64,000 bases of DNA from Acidobacteriota bacterium (GTDB lineage: Bacteria > Acidobacteriota > Blastocatellia > Pyrinomonadales > Pyrinomonadaceae), in contig JAFAVK010000015.1 of NCBI GenBank assembly GCA_019242475.1, positions 1-64,000 of the forward strand, in the 5' to 3' direction. The position numbers and the translations under genes were made by a program. A model generated the notes under the pieces. It saw only the letters and a list, made by a program, of their open reading frames with translations, was not told the DNA's origin and ran no database searches. Below are positions 29,527 to 38,723 of this stretch, in pieces (within the stretch, counting starts at the first letter, position 1; the number at the start of each line of letters is the position of its first letter).

Positions 29527-30087
29527 ATGAGGCCGGCCGACAGGACTTTCAGGAAGACCTTGGCGCTCGCCGCCGTCTCGACGCTGCTGCTCGCGCAGGC
29601 CCCGGCCGCGCGCGGCGGGTTCCGGCAGGCGGCGGCGTTCAAAATCTCTTCGCTCGGCACGCCCTTCGGCGTGCAGGTCGAGGTCGAAGGGACGTACGTC
29701 GTCACAGACCACTACGTCGAGCTGGACGTGGACAAAGCCTACATCTACGTGAGCGAGCACTGCCCGTACAAGGGCCGCCGCCTCATCAACACGCTCGACG
29801 TCGGCCTGGCGAAGACCTCGGCGCGCGGCGGCTGGGTGATAGAGAACCGGAGCCTGCCGCTGCCCGTCGAGCAAGTGCTCGGCCCGCGCGAGGAGTACCG
29901 GCTCGCCGGCCTGCACTTCCAGATTCCGAGGGACGCGGACACGGACATCGAGCAGCGCTGGCTCGTCGTCGAGACCGAGGAGGTAGACCTCGACGCGCCC
30001 AACGACGAGGACGGGGGGAAGGGCTACGCCTTCGCGCACAGTTGCAGGAACCTCTTCGCCTCCCCCTGCGTGGAGCACAAGCGCTGA
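29527..30087 (+). CDS. Secreted protein of unknown function
   Basis: This 186-residue protein starts at ATG 29527, 6 bp after AGGAGG. A signal peptide ends near AARG. The mature part is mostly beta (VEVEGTYVVTDHYVELDVDKAYIYVS) with two Cys (EHCPYKG; SCRNLFASPC has more) that may form disulfides. No domain is recognised. It lies 50 bp after the HxlR gene in the same direction and may be co-transcribed. Confidence 0.7.
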   Translation: MRPADRTFRKTLALAAVSTLLLAQAPAARGGFRQAAAFKISSLGTPFGVQVEVEGTYVVTDHYVELDVDKAYIYVSEHCPYKGRRLINTLDVGLAKTSARGGWVIENRSLPLPVEQVLGPREEYRLAGLHFQIPRDADTDIEQRWLVVETEEVDLDAPNDEDGGKGYAFAHSCRNLFASPCVEHKR

Positions 30088-30172
30088 GCACCCCGCCGTC
30101 GCCCCTCCGGGGCTCTGACAATTTTATTGTTGCCGTCTCCGGGGGCTCGCTCCGACGCCCGCTGCCGGGGCT

Positions 30173-30206
30173 CACTGCCTACTGCCATCCGCCTACCGCC
30201 TACTTC
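30173..30206. repeat. GGCAGTA-family right half-arm
   Basis: Five 7-bp units (CACTGCC, TACTGCC, ATCCGCC, TACCGCC, TACTTCT) directly before the methyltransferase ATG. No left arm is found; the upstream 80 bp contains other short palindromes (CGCCCCTCCGGGGC). Confidence 0.75.
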
Positions 30207-30210
30207 TCTT

Positions 30211-30981
30211 ATGAACCTCCTTGAGCACCAGCGGCGCGCGTGGGACAGGCAGGTCGGGCTCGGGAACGAGTGGACGAGGCCGGTCGGGCCGGAGGTCGTC
30301 GAGGCCGCGCGGCGGGGCGAGTGGGCGGTGCTCCTGACGGAGCAGAGGCCGGTGCCGCGCGGCTGGTTCCCGGCGGAGCTCGCGGGGCTCGAAGTGTTGT
30401 GCCTCGCCTCGGGCGGCGGGCAGCAGGGGCCGACGTTCGCGGCCGCGGGCGCGCGCGTCACCGTGCTCGACAACTCGCCCGCGCAGCTCGCGCAGGACGC
30501 CGCGGTGGCCGAGCGCGAGGGGCTCGACCTCCGAACCTTCGAGGGCGACATGGCCGACCTCTCGCGGTTCCGGGACGAGAGCTTCGACCTCGTCTTCCAC
30601 CCCGTCTCGAACTGCTTCGCGCCGGCCGTGCGCCCCGTGTGGCGCGAGGCGTTCCGCGTGCTCCGCCGCGGCGGGCTGCTGCTCGCAGGCTTCAACAACC
30701 CCTCGATCTACATCTTCGACCTCGATGACGAGCGGCAGGACAGGCTCGAAGTGAAGTACGCCCTCCCTTACTCGGATGTCGAAAGTCTGAGCGACGCGGA
30801 GCGCGCGAAGGTGCTCGACGCGGGCCGGCCTCTGGAGTTCAGCCACACGCTCGAAGAACAGCTCGGCGGGCAGCTCGACGCGGGCTTCCGCCTGACCGCG
30901 CTCTACGAAGACCGGCACCGCGACCTGCGCGTCGCGGAGTTCATGCCGACCTACGTCGCCACGCGCGCCGTCAAACCCTGA
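30211..30981 (+). CDS. Class I SAM-dependent methyltransferase
   Basis: This 256-residue cytoplasmic protein has SAM-binding motif I as [12 protein letters not shown], motif II acidic in VTVLDNS, and motif IV in [10 protein letters not shown]. The family (methyltransf_11 type) acts on small molecules or lipids and the substrate is unknown. The ATG lies 5 bp after a repeat half-arm, so it has no native-looking ribosome site. DUF2585 follows 15 bp later. Confidence 0.8.
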   Translation: MNLLEHQRRAWDRQVGLGNEWTRPVGPEVVEAARRGEWAVLLTEQRPVPRGWFPAELAGLEVLCLASGGGQQGPTFAAAGARVTVLDNSPAQLAQDAAVAEREGLDLRTFEGDMADLSRFRDESFDLVFHPVSNCFAPAVRPVWREAFRVLRRGGLLLAGFNNPSIYIFDLDDERQDRLEVKYALPYSDVESLSDAERAKVLDAGRPLEFSHTLEEQLGGQLDAGFRLTALYEDRHRDLRVAEFMPTYVATRAVKP

Positions 30982-30996
30982 AGCCGCCCTTTAAAG

Positions 30997-31602
30997 ATGC
31001 GGGAGCCGACCACTTTGGAGAACGCTGCGGCGCGAGACGACTTGAAGAGGAGGCTCTGGCCGTGGCTCGCCGTCGTCGCCGTGCTGGCGGCCGCGGCCTT
31101 CGAGCTGCGCCGGCAGGGGCGCCTGTGGCTCTGCACGTGCGGGCACTTCCGCCTCTGGCTCGGCGACGCGTGGGGCTCCGAGACCTCGCAGCAGCTCTTC
31201 GACCCGTACTCCTTCACGCACGTCCTGCACGGCTTCGCGCTCGCGGGGCTGCTCGCGCTCCTGCTGCCGCGCGCGAACTGGCGCTGGCGCGTCGCGCTGG
31301 CGGTCGCGGCCGAGGCTTTGTGGGAGGTGTTCGAGAACTCGGAGTTCGTCATCAACCGCTACCGCGAGGCGACGGCCGCGCTCGGCTACAACGGCGACAC
31401 GGTCGTCAACTCGCTCGGCGACGTCGTGGCCTGCGCCGCGGGCGTCCTCCTCGCGCGCAAGCTCGGCCTGCTCAAGACCCTGCTCGTCTTCGCGCTCACC
31501 GAAATCGTCCTGCTCTTCTGGATCAGGGACAGCCTCCTCCTCAACATCCTCCTGCTCGTCTACCCCTCCGAAAAACTGAGGGCGTGGCAGGCCGGCCACT
31601 AG
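30997..31602 (+). CDS. DUF2585 family integral membrane protein
   Basis: This 201-residue protein has membrane segments at about 22-38, 78-98 and 140-185. The family core GRLWLCTCGHFRLWLGDAWG, then DPYSFTHVLHGFAL, WEVFENSEFVI and SLGDV identifies DUF2585 (UPF0314). The paired Cys in CTC and the conserved His/Asp/Glu in membrane-adjacent loops suggest metal binding, but no function is known. Confidence 0.8.
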   Translation: MREPTTLENAAARDDLKRRLWPWLAVVAVLAAAAFELRRQGRLWLCTCGHFRLWLGDAWGSETSQQLFDPYSFTHVLHGFALAGLLALLLPRANWRWRVALAVAAEALWEVFENSEFVINRYREATAALGYNGDTVVNSLGDVVACAAGVLLARKLGLLKTLLVFALTEIVLLFWIRDSLLLNILLLVYPSEKLRAWQAGH

Positions 31603-31669
31603 TAGCCTCGGCCGGGGACTCACGGCGCGGCGCGTGCCATAAAAAAATGTGGCGCATGCCATAAAAATA

Positions 31670-31699
31670 TTGACGGCCTGAAATTAGCTCACTTATACT
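31670..31699 (+). promoter_or_regulatory. Sigma70-type promoter with upstream direct repeat
   Basis: TTGACG (31670-31675) and TATACT (31694-31699) are spaced 18 bp. Just upstream, TGCCATAAAAA occurs twice about 22 bp apart (31635 and 31657 region) and TGGCGCATGCCA is a dyad, so a repressor or activator site is possible. It drives the zinc-ribbon gene at 31845. Confidence 0.6.
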
Positions 31700-31844
31700 C
31701 GGGGCCAATGGCTGTCTAGCGCCCGGCGTAAGTTTTCCGACAGACCTTTCCCCAGCAGGCCGTCACCCACTTCTCGCCGCCCTAGCCGTCACGCCTCTGT
31801 CAAGAACCCGGAACAGTGTCTGTAGCCTGAAAGGATGGTTCGCC

Positions 31845-32672
31845 ATGACCCAGTGTCCCAAGTGCCAATTGATCCTCGAAACGTCCCAGGACACCTGCTC
31901 GATCTGCGGGAGCCCAACCACGTTCGTAGAGCAGGGCGCCGCCGCCGAAGAGTTGACCGCCGAGCTTCGGCAACCGGAGGAGACTCCCGACCCTTACGCG
32001 ACTCGGCAAATGGAGACAGAGGGACTGTGGGAGCCCGGGGCGGCGGCCCCCGTCGAACAGTCCGCCGACCCGGACGACAACGCCGGCACAAAGGATACAA
32101 CGCCCCCGACCGATGTCGCCGCCGTTCCGCCGCCGCAGGCGGGAGGCACGAGCCGCTGGTTGTACGCCGCCCTGGCGACCGCATGCTTACTGGCGCTCGT
32201 CGGCGCGGTGGCCGTGGGGTACGTACTCGGGCAGCGCAGCAAGGACGCCACCATCCTCCAACTGGCGGCTGAAAATAATCGGCTCAACGGGCAGATCGGC
32301 GACCAGCTCGTTTCGCAATTCGCGCAGTGCCGCGAAGAGAAGGAGCAGGTCACGGCACGCGCCGTGGAATTCGAGGTTAAAAATGACCGGTTGACCACCG
32401 ACGCCAAGCAATCCGCCGCCGAGAGAAAGGGGCTCACCACTAAAGTCGGCGACCTCACCGCTAAAGTCGGCGACCTCAACGCCCAACTCGACGCACGCAA
32501 CTCCGACTACGAGGAACTCGCCGTCAAATACAAAGATGCCATGCAGGAGAACGCCGCGCTGAAAAGGAGTAGGAGTACCACCGGCAGACAGAGTGCGGGG
32601 AACAGGAATCAGAAATCCTCGCCGCCGGGAGGCCGGGAGAAGGGGCGCGGCCGTAGCCGCAGGGCTGATTAA
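31845..32672 (+). CDS. Zinc-ribbon, single-TM, coiled-coil protein
   Basis: This 275-residue protein starts with a rubredoxin-like zinc ribbon (CPKC...CSIC, residues 4-21). A long acidic/Pro linker follows, then one membrane helix (about residues 105-128) and a coiled coil (about 135-240, with repeats GDLTAKVGDLNAQL). The tail is basic. The ribbon would be cytosolic and the coiled coil outside if inserted N-in. The family is not recognised; a scaffolding or sensor role is only inferred. Confidence 0.75.
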   Translation: MTQCPKCQLILETSQDTCSICGSPTTFVEQGAAAEELTAELRQPEETPDPYATRQMETEGLWEPGAAAPVEQSADPDDNAGTKDTTPPTDVAAVPPPQAGGTSRWLYAALATACLLALVGAVAVGYVLGQRSKDATILQLAAENNRLNGQIGDQLVSQFAQCREEKEQVTARAVEFEVKNDRLTTDAKQSAAERKGLTTKVGDLTAKVGDLNAQLDARNSDYEELAVKYKDAMQENAALKRSRSTTGRQSAGNRNQKSSPPGGREKGRGRSRRAD

Positions 32673-32702
32673 CGGATGGCAAGGCGTCGGGGTAGAGACT
32701 CG

Positions 32703-32734
32703 AAGGGGCTTCAGGCTAATGCCTGAAGCCCCTT
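32703..32734. terminator. Bidirectional hairpin terminator
   Basis: A perfect 14-bp stem (32703-32716 with 32721-32734) has loop TAAT. It lies between the zinc-ribbon gene and convergent trxB. Confidence 0.8.
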
Positions 32735-32751
32735 CCCTTCTGCCCGTGACG

Positions 32752-33888
32752 TTATGAAGGGAGTTCCGTTGAGGGGCGCGCGTAGACGACGGCGGGCTGG
32801 TTCGCCCCTTCGGCGGGCGGCTGCCCGTCGGGGTGGTTCGAGACGACCTCGCCGTCGGGCATTGTGATCTGCTCGTGGTCGGCCGAGACGACCTCGCCCT
32901 CGATGGTCACCTCCTCGCCGGTCGGCGTCGCGACGGGCAAGCTATCCAGGAACCTCTCGGCGTCGATGGCGGCCATGCAGCCCGTGCCGGCGGCCGTCAC
33001 CGCCTGGCGGTAGACCGAGTCCTGCGCGTCGCCGCAGGCGAAGACGCCGGGGATGTTCGTCGCCATCGAGACGCCCGCCGTCTTGATGTAGCCGACCGCG
33101 TCCATGTCGAGCCAGTCCTTGAACACGTCCGTGTTCGGCTTGTGGCCGATGGCGATGAAGACGCCCTCGCACGCGAACTCCGACTCCTCGCCCGTCTTGT
33201 TGTCCTGAAGCTTAATCCCCTTCACGCCCGTCTCCGACGTGCCGAGAATCTCCTTCACGTCGGCGTTCCAGATGAAGTCGATCTTCGGGTTCCCCCGCGC
33301 CTTGTCCTGCATGATCTTCGACGCGCGCAGGGAGTCGCGCCGGTGGACGACCGTCACGCGCGAGGCGTAGCGCGTGAGGAACGTCGCCTCCTCCATCGCG
33401 GTGTCCCCGCCGCCGACGACGACGATGGACTTGCCCTTGAAGAAGAAGCCGTCGCACGTCGCGCACGCGCTCACGCCCAGGCCGCCCAGGCCCTCGGGCG
33501 CCGGGGCCTCGCCCGGGATGCCGAGCCACTTGGCCGAAGCGCCCGAGGCGACGATGAGCGTCTCCGCCTTGATCTCGTGCCCCTCCTCCGTCCAGAGCGT
33601 GAAAGGGCGCTGGCTCAAGTCCACCTTGTTGACGAAGGTGATGAGGAACTCCGTGCCGAAGCGCTTGGCCTGATCCTCGAACTGCTGCATCAGCTCGGGG
33701 CCTTGGATGCCTTCGGCGAAGCCGGGGTAGTTCTCGACCTCGGTCGTGATGGTGAGCTGGCCGCCGGGCTGCGGGCCGTGGATGACGAGCGGGCGCAGTT
33801 CCGCGCGCGCGGCGTAGATGGCCGCGGTCAGGCCGGCCGGCCCGGAGCCGACGATGACGACTTCGCGGTGCAGGGTCTCTTTCATCAT
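32752..33888 (-). CDS. trxB: Thioredoxin reductase, with C-terminal extension
   Basis: This 378-residue flavoenzyme reduces thioredoxin with NADPH. The FAD motif GSGPAGL (residues 14-20), redox pair C142-A-T-C145, NADPH motif GGGDTA and the FAD-closing GDAQD are all present. It is about 60 residues longer than usual: residues from about 317 onward form an acidic, Pro-rich tail (EVTIEGEVVSADHEQITMPDGEVV in two pieces) not seen in standard TrxB. A TATAAT box lies 7 bp before the ATG, suggesting a leaderless message. Confidence 0.9.
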   Translation of the reverse strand: MMKETLHREVVIVGSGPAGLTAAIYAARAELRPLVIHGPQPGGQLTITTEVENYPGFAEGIQGPELMQQFEDQAKRFGTEFLITFVNKVDLSQRPFTLWTEEGHEIKAETLIVASGASAKWLGIPGEAPAPEGLGGLGVSACATCDGFFFKGKSIVVVGGGDTAMEEATFLTRYASRVTVVHRRDSLRASKIMQDKARGNPKIDFIWNADVKEILGTSETGVKGIKLQDNKTGEESEFACEGVFIAIGHKPNTDVFKDWLDMDAVGYIKTAGVSMATNIPGVFACGDAQDSVYRQAVTAAGTGCMAAIDAERFLDSLPVATPTGEEVTIEGEVVSADHEQITMPDGEVVSNHPDGQPPAEGANQPAVVYARPSTELPS

Positions 33889-33895
33889 GTCTCTG

Positions 33896-33901
33896 ATTAT
33901 A
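33896..33901 (-). promoter_or_regulatory. -10 box (TATAAT) giving a probably leaderless trxB mRNA
   Basis: A perfect TATAAT on the minus strand is separated from the trxB ATG by only 7 nt, and no ribosome site precedes the ATG. The -35 region is poor. Confidence 0.5.
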
Positions 33902-34001
33902 CGGTCTTCGGTCTGTAAGCGCGCTTACCGTGCGCGCGCCGGCGTGGTAGCCTTTTTCTCGGCGCGTGTAGTATAACTGCTCGCGCCGTAAGTAGTCGAA
34001 T

Positions 34002-34958
34002 TTGACCGCAAAGAGAGAGCCGGAGCCCCGCCCGCCCGGCGCCCGCGAGAACCTTTTGAGCACGCCGCAGGAGGAGAAAGCTTCGACGCCGCACGCGGGG
34101 ACGCGCGTGCGCCGCGTGGCCGTCCTCGGCGCCGGCACGATGGGGCACGGCATCGCGCAGGCGGCGGCCGCCGCCGGTTTTGAAGTCGTGCTGCGCGACC
34201 TCGAAGAGTCTTTCGTCGAGAAGGGGCTGCGCTCGATTGAGTCGAACCTCTCGAAGGGCGTCGAGCGCGGCAAGGTGACCGACGAGGAGCGCGCCCGCGC
34301 CCTCTCGAACATCCGCACGACGACGCGGCTCGAAGAGACTTCGGACAGCGACCTCTTCGTCGAGGCCGTCCCCGAGCGCCTCGACCTCAAGCGCGAGACG
34401 CTCCGCGCGGTCGAACGCCTCAACCCGTCGGACTTCATCTTCGCCACCAACACCTCCTCGCTCTCCATCACCGAAATCGCCGAGGGCGCGCGCCGCCCCG
34501 ACCTCGTCGTCGGCCTCCACTTCTTCAACCCCGTCCACCTCATGCGCCTCGTCGAGATCGTGAAGGGCCGCGAGACTTCCGCCGAGACGGTCGAGGCCGT
34601 CCGCGCCGTCGCCGTGCGAATGAAGAAGGAGCCCATCGTCGTGCGCGACGTGCCGGGCTTCGCCTCCTCGCGGCTCGGCGTGGCCCTCGGGCTCGAAGCG
34701 ATGCGGATGGTCGAGGAGGGCGTGGCCGGAGCGAAAGAGATAGATACGGCGATGGAACTCGGTTACAATCACCCCATGGGGCCGCTCCGCCTGACCGATT
34801 TAGTCGGCCTCGACGTGCGCCTCCACATCGCCGAGTACCTGCACGCCAAGCTCGGCTCGGAGCGCTTCCGCCCCCCCGACATCCTCCGGCGCATGGTCGC
34901 CGAGGGCAAGCTCGGGAAGAAGTCGGGTGAGGGCTTCTACAAGTGGGAAGAGCAGTAG
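34002..34958 (+). CDS. 3-hydroxybutyryl-CoA / 3-hydroxyacyl-CoA dehydrogenase
   Basis: This 318-residue enzyme oxidises or reduces 3-hydroxyacyl-CoA using NAD(P). The Rossmann motif VAVLGAGTMGHGIAQ starts near residue 39. Later motifs include ATNTSSLSI, VGLHFFNPVHLM (catalytic His) and GYNHPMGPLRLTDLVGLD, which are typical of the stand-alone dehydrogenase. The TTG at 34002 gives an odd 35-residue leader; a later GTG near 34108 is possible. It would act with the enoyl-CoA hydratase 600 bp downstream. The EEQ end and stop come from a GGCAGTA arm. Confidence 0.85.
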   Translation: MTAKREPEPRPPGARENLLSTPQEEKASTPHAGTRVRRVAVLGAGTMGHGIAQAAAAAGFEVVLRDLEESFVEKGLRSIESNLSKGVERGKVTDEERARALSNIRTTTRLEETSDSDLFVEAVPERLDLKRETLRAVERLNPSDFIFATNTSSLSITEIAEGARRPDLVVGLHFFNPVHLMRLVEIVKGRETSAETVEAVRAVAVRMKKEPIVVRDVPGFASSRLGVALGLEAMRMVEEGVAGAKEIDTAMELGYNHPMGPLRLTDLVGLDVRLHIAEYLHAKLGSERFRPPDILRRMVAEGKLGKKSGEGFYKWEEQ

Positions 34959-35100
34959 GCAGATGGCAGATGGCAGATGGCAGTAGGCAGTAAGCCGCCG
35001 ACGTTTGCTCCTCATTGTCACGCCACGGGCTGCCGGGAATGAATTCCTAACGTTCGAGGGACGAATGCTCTTAACTGCCTACTGCCTACTGCCTACTGAT
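34951..35100. repeat. GGCAGTA two-armed repeat
   Basis: Left arm of six units (34951-34992: AGCAGTA, GGCAGAT x3, GGCAGTA x2). Right arm 35073-35100 (AACTGCC, TACTGCC, TACTGCC, TACTGAT), overlapping the ATG of the PilZ gene. An 80-nt interior differs from the other copies. Confidence 0.85.
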
Positions 35101-35482
35101 GATTATGACCAGGCCACCGAACGAAGAGAGACGATTCGCGCTGCGCATGGCGCTGCGGCTGCCCATCGTGGTGTCGGGGCGCGCCGAGGACGGGGCGGCG
35201 TGGAGCGAGCCGACCGAGACCGACGACATCTCGACCCTGGGCGCGCTCTTTCACCTCAACCAGCGCGTCGCGCGCGGCGACCAGCTCTACCTGCGCGCGC
35301 ACCGCCCGGACGGCTCCCCCATCGAGGCCACGGCGCGCGTCGTCCGCACCGCCCCCGCCATCTACGGCACCGCCCGCGTCGGCGTGCAGATCGTCGAGCC
35401 GACCGAGAACTGGCTCCGCCTCTTCGTCTCCTGGGTCGCCGACGAGCAGCACACGCCTTCGCCGGAGGGCGACGAGCAATAA
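35099..35482 (+). CDS. PilZ-domain protein
   Basis: This 127-residue protein has the two PilZ signatures: an Arg-rich N-terminus (ERRFALRMALRLPIVV) and TDDISTLGALF, which matches D/NxSxxG. It should bind c-di-GMP and signal through an unknown partner. ATG 35099 or 35105 could be used; both are at the boundary of a repeat arm, so no native ribosome site exists. It sits between the two fatty-acid enzymes but is not obviously related to them. Confidence 0.75.
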   Translation: MIMTRPPNEERRFALRMALRLPIVVSGRAEDGAAWSEPTETDDISTLGALFHLNQRVARGDQLYLRAHRPDGSPIEATARVVRTAPAIYGTARVGVQIVEPTENWLRLFVSWVADEQHTPSPEGDEQ

Positions 35483-35560
35483 GAGCCGTGAGCCGTAAAC
35501 CGTAAACCGTGACAGGAAGGATTCGATTCCTCTTGTCACGGTTTACGGTTTACGGCTCAC
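35483..35560. repeat. ACGGTTT 7-bp palindrome with perfect 27-bp stem
   Basis: 35488-35514 is the exact reverse complement of 35534-35560 (units GAGCCGT, GAGCCGT, AAACCGT, AAACCGT). The loop contains a second small stem (GGAA/TTCC). It begins immediately after the PilZ stop. Confidence 0.95.
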
Positions 35561-35576
35561 GCGAACGGAGTGAGCA

Positions 35577-36359
<783 letters not shown>

Positions 36360-36371
36360 CCGCGGAGGCTC

Positions 36372-36584
36372 GTGCGGGTCGTCCTCGTCATCTTCGGCAT
36401 CGTGCTCGCGGCCGCCGGCGGCGTGCTCGCCTACCGCGCCTACTTCCTGGAGCCGAGCGCGGCGGTCGTCGTCACCGACGCGGCCGTCCGCGAAGTGCCG
36501 AACATGACGCGCGTCGCCGTCGGCCTCCTGCTGCTCTTGGCGGGCGCCGCCCTCGCCCTCCTCGCCGCCCTCCGCCGCAGGTAA
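36372..36584 (+). CDS. Small two-helix membrane protein
   Basis: This 70-residue protein starts at a GTG just behind GGAGG and 12 bp after the hydratase stop. Two hydrophobic helices (residues 3-22 and 47-66) are joined by a short charged loop, ending in RRR. No family is recognised. It is probably translated with the hydratase. Confidence 0.6.
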   Translation: MRVVLVIFGIVLAAAGGVLAYRAYFLEPSAAVVVTDAAVREVPNMTRVAVGLLLLLAGAALALLAALRRR

Positions 36585-36615
36585 AACGAGACCCCGAGCG
36601 CGCCGGACGCCTCGT

Positions 36616-36644
36616 TTGCCTTTTACACAACCTGCTGCTATGTT
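36616..36644 (+). promoter_or_regulatory. Promoter of tRNA-Ala
   Basis: TTGCCT (36616-36621) and TATGTT (36639-36644) are 17 bp apart, about 20 bp before the tRNA. Confidence 0.55.
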
Positions 36645-36663
36645 ATTTTTCCGTGCCGCACAC

Positions 36664-36736
<73 letters not shown>

Positions 36737-36751
36737 TTAATCGATTCAATA

Positions 36752-36787
36752 AATGAGGGGCTACCAACCGGTAGCCCCTCATTGTTT
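36752..36787. terminator. Terminator of tRNA-Ala
   Basis: A perfect 14-bp stem (36752-36765 with 36770-36783) has loop AACC and GTTTT after. It also faces the convergent gene ending at 36817. Confidence 0.85.
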
Positions 36788-36816
36788 TGTCTGCCGATGG
36801 TGTGCCGACTCTCCCC

Positions 36817-37437
36817 TTAGCGGGCGGCCTCCCCCAGCTTCTCGCTGCCCTTCTTCACCCGAGTGCTCAGCGCGACGATGGCCTCCAGGTCGAGCCGCAA
36901 CCGGCCGGACGAATCGGCGTCCAGACGCCTGACGCCTTTCGCGTGGAGGTTGTTCGCGAACCTGAGGACAATCCCGTCCAGCCGCGAGAGCGCCGCCCGC
37001 AACTGCTCCGCGTCCTCCAAGTCCGGCGCCGCGGGGGGCTTGGCGCCCCCTTCGGCCTCCGGCAGCGCCAGGTTCTCCTTTAAACGCTCGGCCCGCTTCT
37101 TGATCTCCGAGGCGGACTTCGCGACGAGTTTGAGGTCGAGTTGCCCCCCGCCCGACCTTGCCCGCGCCAGGTCGTTGTTGACGACCTGGAGGCGCAGGAA
37201 ATCTTCCCTGATCTGCGCGAACGCCAGGTGCGGGTCGCGCCGCTCGCCCGTGCGGTGATACCGCTCGGCCAGCATGAGCGTCATCTCGCGCTCCTCGCTC
37301 GCGGCGGCGTCGCTCGCCATCTGGTCGCGCGAGGCACGCTCGGCGGCGCTCATCTGTTGACCTCGCACCCCCGGGGCACAGGCCGCGAAGAGGAGAGCCG
37401 CCGCCGCGCTGAGAATTGGCTTTGACGGGTAGTTCAT
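36817..37437 (-). CDS. Secreted or lipid-anchored helical protein of unknown function
   Basis: This 206-residue protein starts at ATG 37437 behind GGAAGG. The signal sequence ends near FAACAPGVRG; a lipobox-like AAC is possible. The rest is predominantly helical and charged (MTLMLAERYHRTGERRDPHLAFAQ, SASEIKKRAERLKENL, VALSTRVKKGSEKL). I do not recognise the family. It sits between the tRNA and a TolB-like gene. Confidence 0.65.
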   Translation of the reverse strand: MNYPSKPILSAAAALLFAACAPGVRGQQMSAAERASRDQMASDAAASEEREMTLMLAERYHRTGERRDPHLAFAQIREDFLRLQVVNNDLARARSGGGQLDLKLVAKSASEIKKRAERLKENLALPEAEGGAKPPAAPDLEDAEQLRAALSRLDGIVLRFANNLHAKGVRRLDADSSGRLRLDLEAIVALSTRVKKGSEKLGEAAR

Positions 37438-37533
37438 CGTATGCCGCCTTCCTTCCGCTCGTGGCCGCAACGCACGGAAGATATTGCTCGGGGGTGGCAG
37501 GTGTCAACGAAAAAGCGGGCGGGTGTCGGCCCC

Positions 37534-38466
37534 TTACCTTTCAAACCCTTCAGTCCGCGCGGCGAAGATTTCGCAGTCGCGGCCGAAATCGACGTTCTTG
37601 CAGACGGGGAAGTAGATGCGCGCGCCGTCGCGCCCCCACTGCGGCGCGGTCGCGCGCCCCTCGGTGTTGGCGAGCAGACGCACGTCGGAGCCGTCGGCGT
37701 TCATCATGAAGATTTGATAACTGGAGTTTCGATTTGAGGCGAACGCGATCCTCGTCCCGTCCGGCGACCACGCGGGCCACCCGTCGAACGCGGGGTGGTT
37801 CGTCAGGTTGTGCGCGCCGCTGCCGTCGGCGTTCGCCACGAAGACCTCCGAGTTCATCTCGCCCAGCATCCGCCGGAAGGCGAGGCGCTTCCCGTCGGGC
37901 GACCACGCCGGGTAGGTGTTGACGCCGCCCGTGATGAGCGTCCGGGTCTGTAAGGTGTTCACGTCGATGACGACGATGTCCGCGTCATTCTTCCTCGGGG
38001 GCGCGAGGTCGTCGTCCGTGCAGTAGGCGAGCTGCCTGCCGTCGGGCGACCAGTTCGGGTGAATGGCCTTCACGCTGCCCGGCGTCAGGCGCCGGAGCCC
38101 CGAGCCGTCCACGTTCATCAAGGAGATGATCTCAAGCCCGTCCTTCATGTAGACGAAAGCGATGGTCTTGCCGTCGGGCGACCAGGCGGGGTCTTCGTGG
38201 TCGGCGTCGTCGCGGGTCAGCTGGACGGCGCCGGTGCCGTCCGCGTTCATGACGAACAACTGCTCCCGGCCCTCTGTGACGGTGATGTAGACCATCCGCT
38301 TCCCGTCGGGGGAGAGCGAAGGGTCATACTTCGCGGTGTGCGTGAGCTGGTACGCCTGACTGACGGCCACCCGCTGGCCCCGCGCCGGTGCCTGGAGCAG
38401 AAGGCACGCGGCGGCCGCCAGCGCGACGAGCGGGGAGTGAACCCGAAACGGGGGGCTCTTGGTCAT
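37534..38466 (-). CDS. TolB/PD40 beta-propeller exported protein
   Basis: This 310-residue protein has a signal peptide (cleavage near ARGQ). At least six PD40 blades follow, each with a WSPDG or similar turn (SLSPDGKRMVY, AWSPDGKTIAF, NWSPDGRQLAY, AWSPDGKRLAF, AWSPDGTRIAF, QWGRDGARIYF). It resembles the propeller of TolB but lacks the TolB N-terminal domain. A peptide- or polysaccharide-binding role is inferred. A strong AGGAGG site precedes the ATG at 38466. Confidence 0.8.
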   Translation of the reverse strand: MTKSPPFRVHSPLVALAAAACLLLQAPARGQRVAVSQAYQLTHTAKYDPSLSPDGKRMVYITVTEGREQLFVMNADGTGAVQLTRDDADHEDPAWSPDGKTIAFVYMKDGLEIISLMNVDGSGLRRLTPGSVKAIHPNWSPDGRQLAYCTDDDLAPPRKNDADIVVIDVNTLQTRTLITGGVNTYPAWSPDGKRLAFRRMLGEMNSEVFVANADGSGAHNLTNHPAFDGWPAWSPDGTRIAFASNRNSSYQIFMMNADGSDVRLLANTEGRATAPQWGRDGARIYFPVCKNVDFGRDCEIFAARTEGFER

Positions 38467-38504
38467 GGCGATTTCCTCCTTCAGGTCGGGCACGTTGGGG
38501 AACG

Positions 38505-38705
38505 TCAACGCCTCTCGTCACTGACCCTTTCACGCTTGTAGAGTAGCGACAAGCACTTCGGGCACGTCACCGCTGCGCGGTCGGCCGTCGCGATCCCTTC
38601 CACCTCGGCGCGGTGGGCGGCCTCCCTGTCTCGCGGATTACACAAGACCATGCCGTCGGAGTCGAGGGCATGGAGGTCACGCTTCTGTCGCCTGTCCCCT
38701 GGCAT
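38505..38705 (-). CDS. Small zinc-binding-like protein
   Basis: This 66-residue protein (ATG 38705, GAGG 7 bp upstream) has one Cys in MVLCNPRD and a CPKC pair in VTCPKCLSLLYKR, a pattern of short bacterial proteins that may bind a metal through Cys. It lies between the S9 peptidase stop (38724) and the TolB-like gene and has conserved-looking composition. No function is known. Confidence 0.5.
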   Translation of the reverse strand: MPGDRRQKRDLHALDSDGMVLCNPRDREAAHRAEVEGIATADRAAVTCPKCLSLLYKRERVSDERR

Positions 38706-38723
38706 CGGCCGCCTCGCTTCCAC

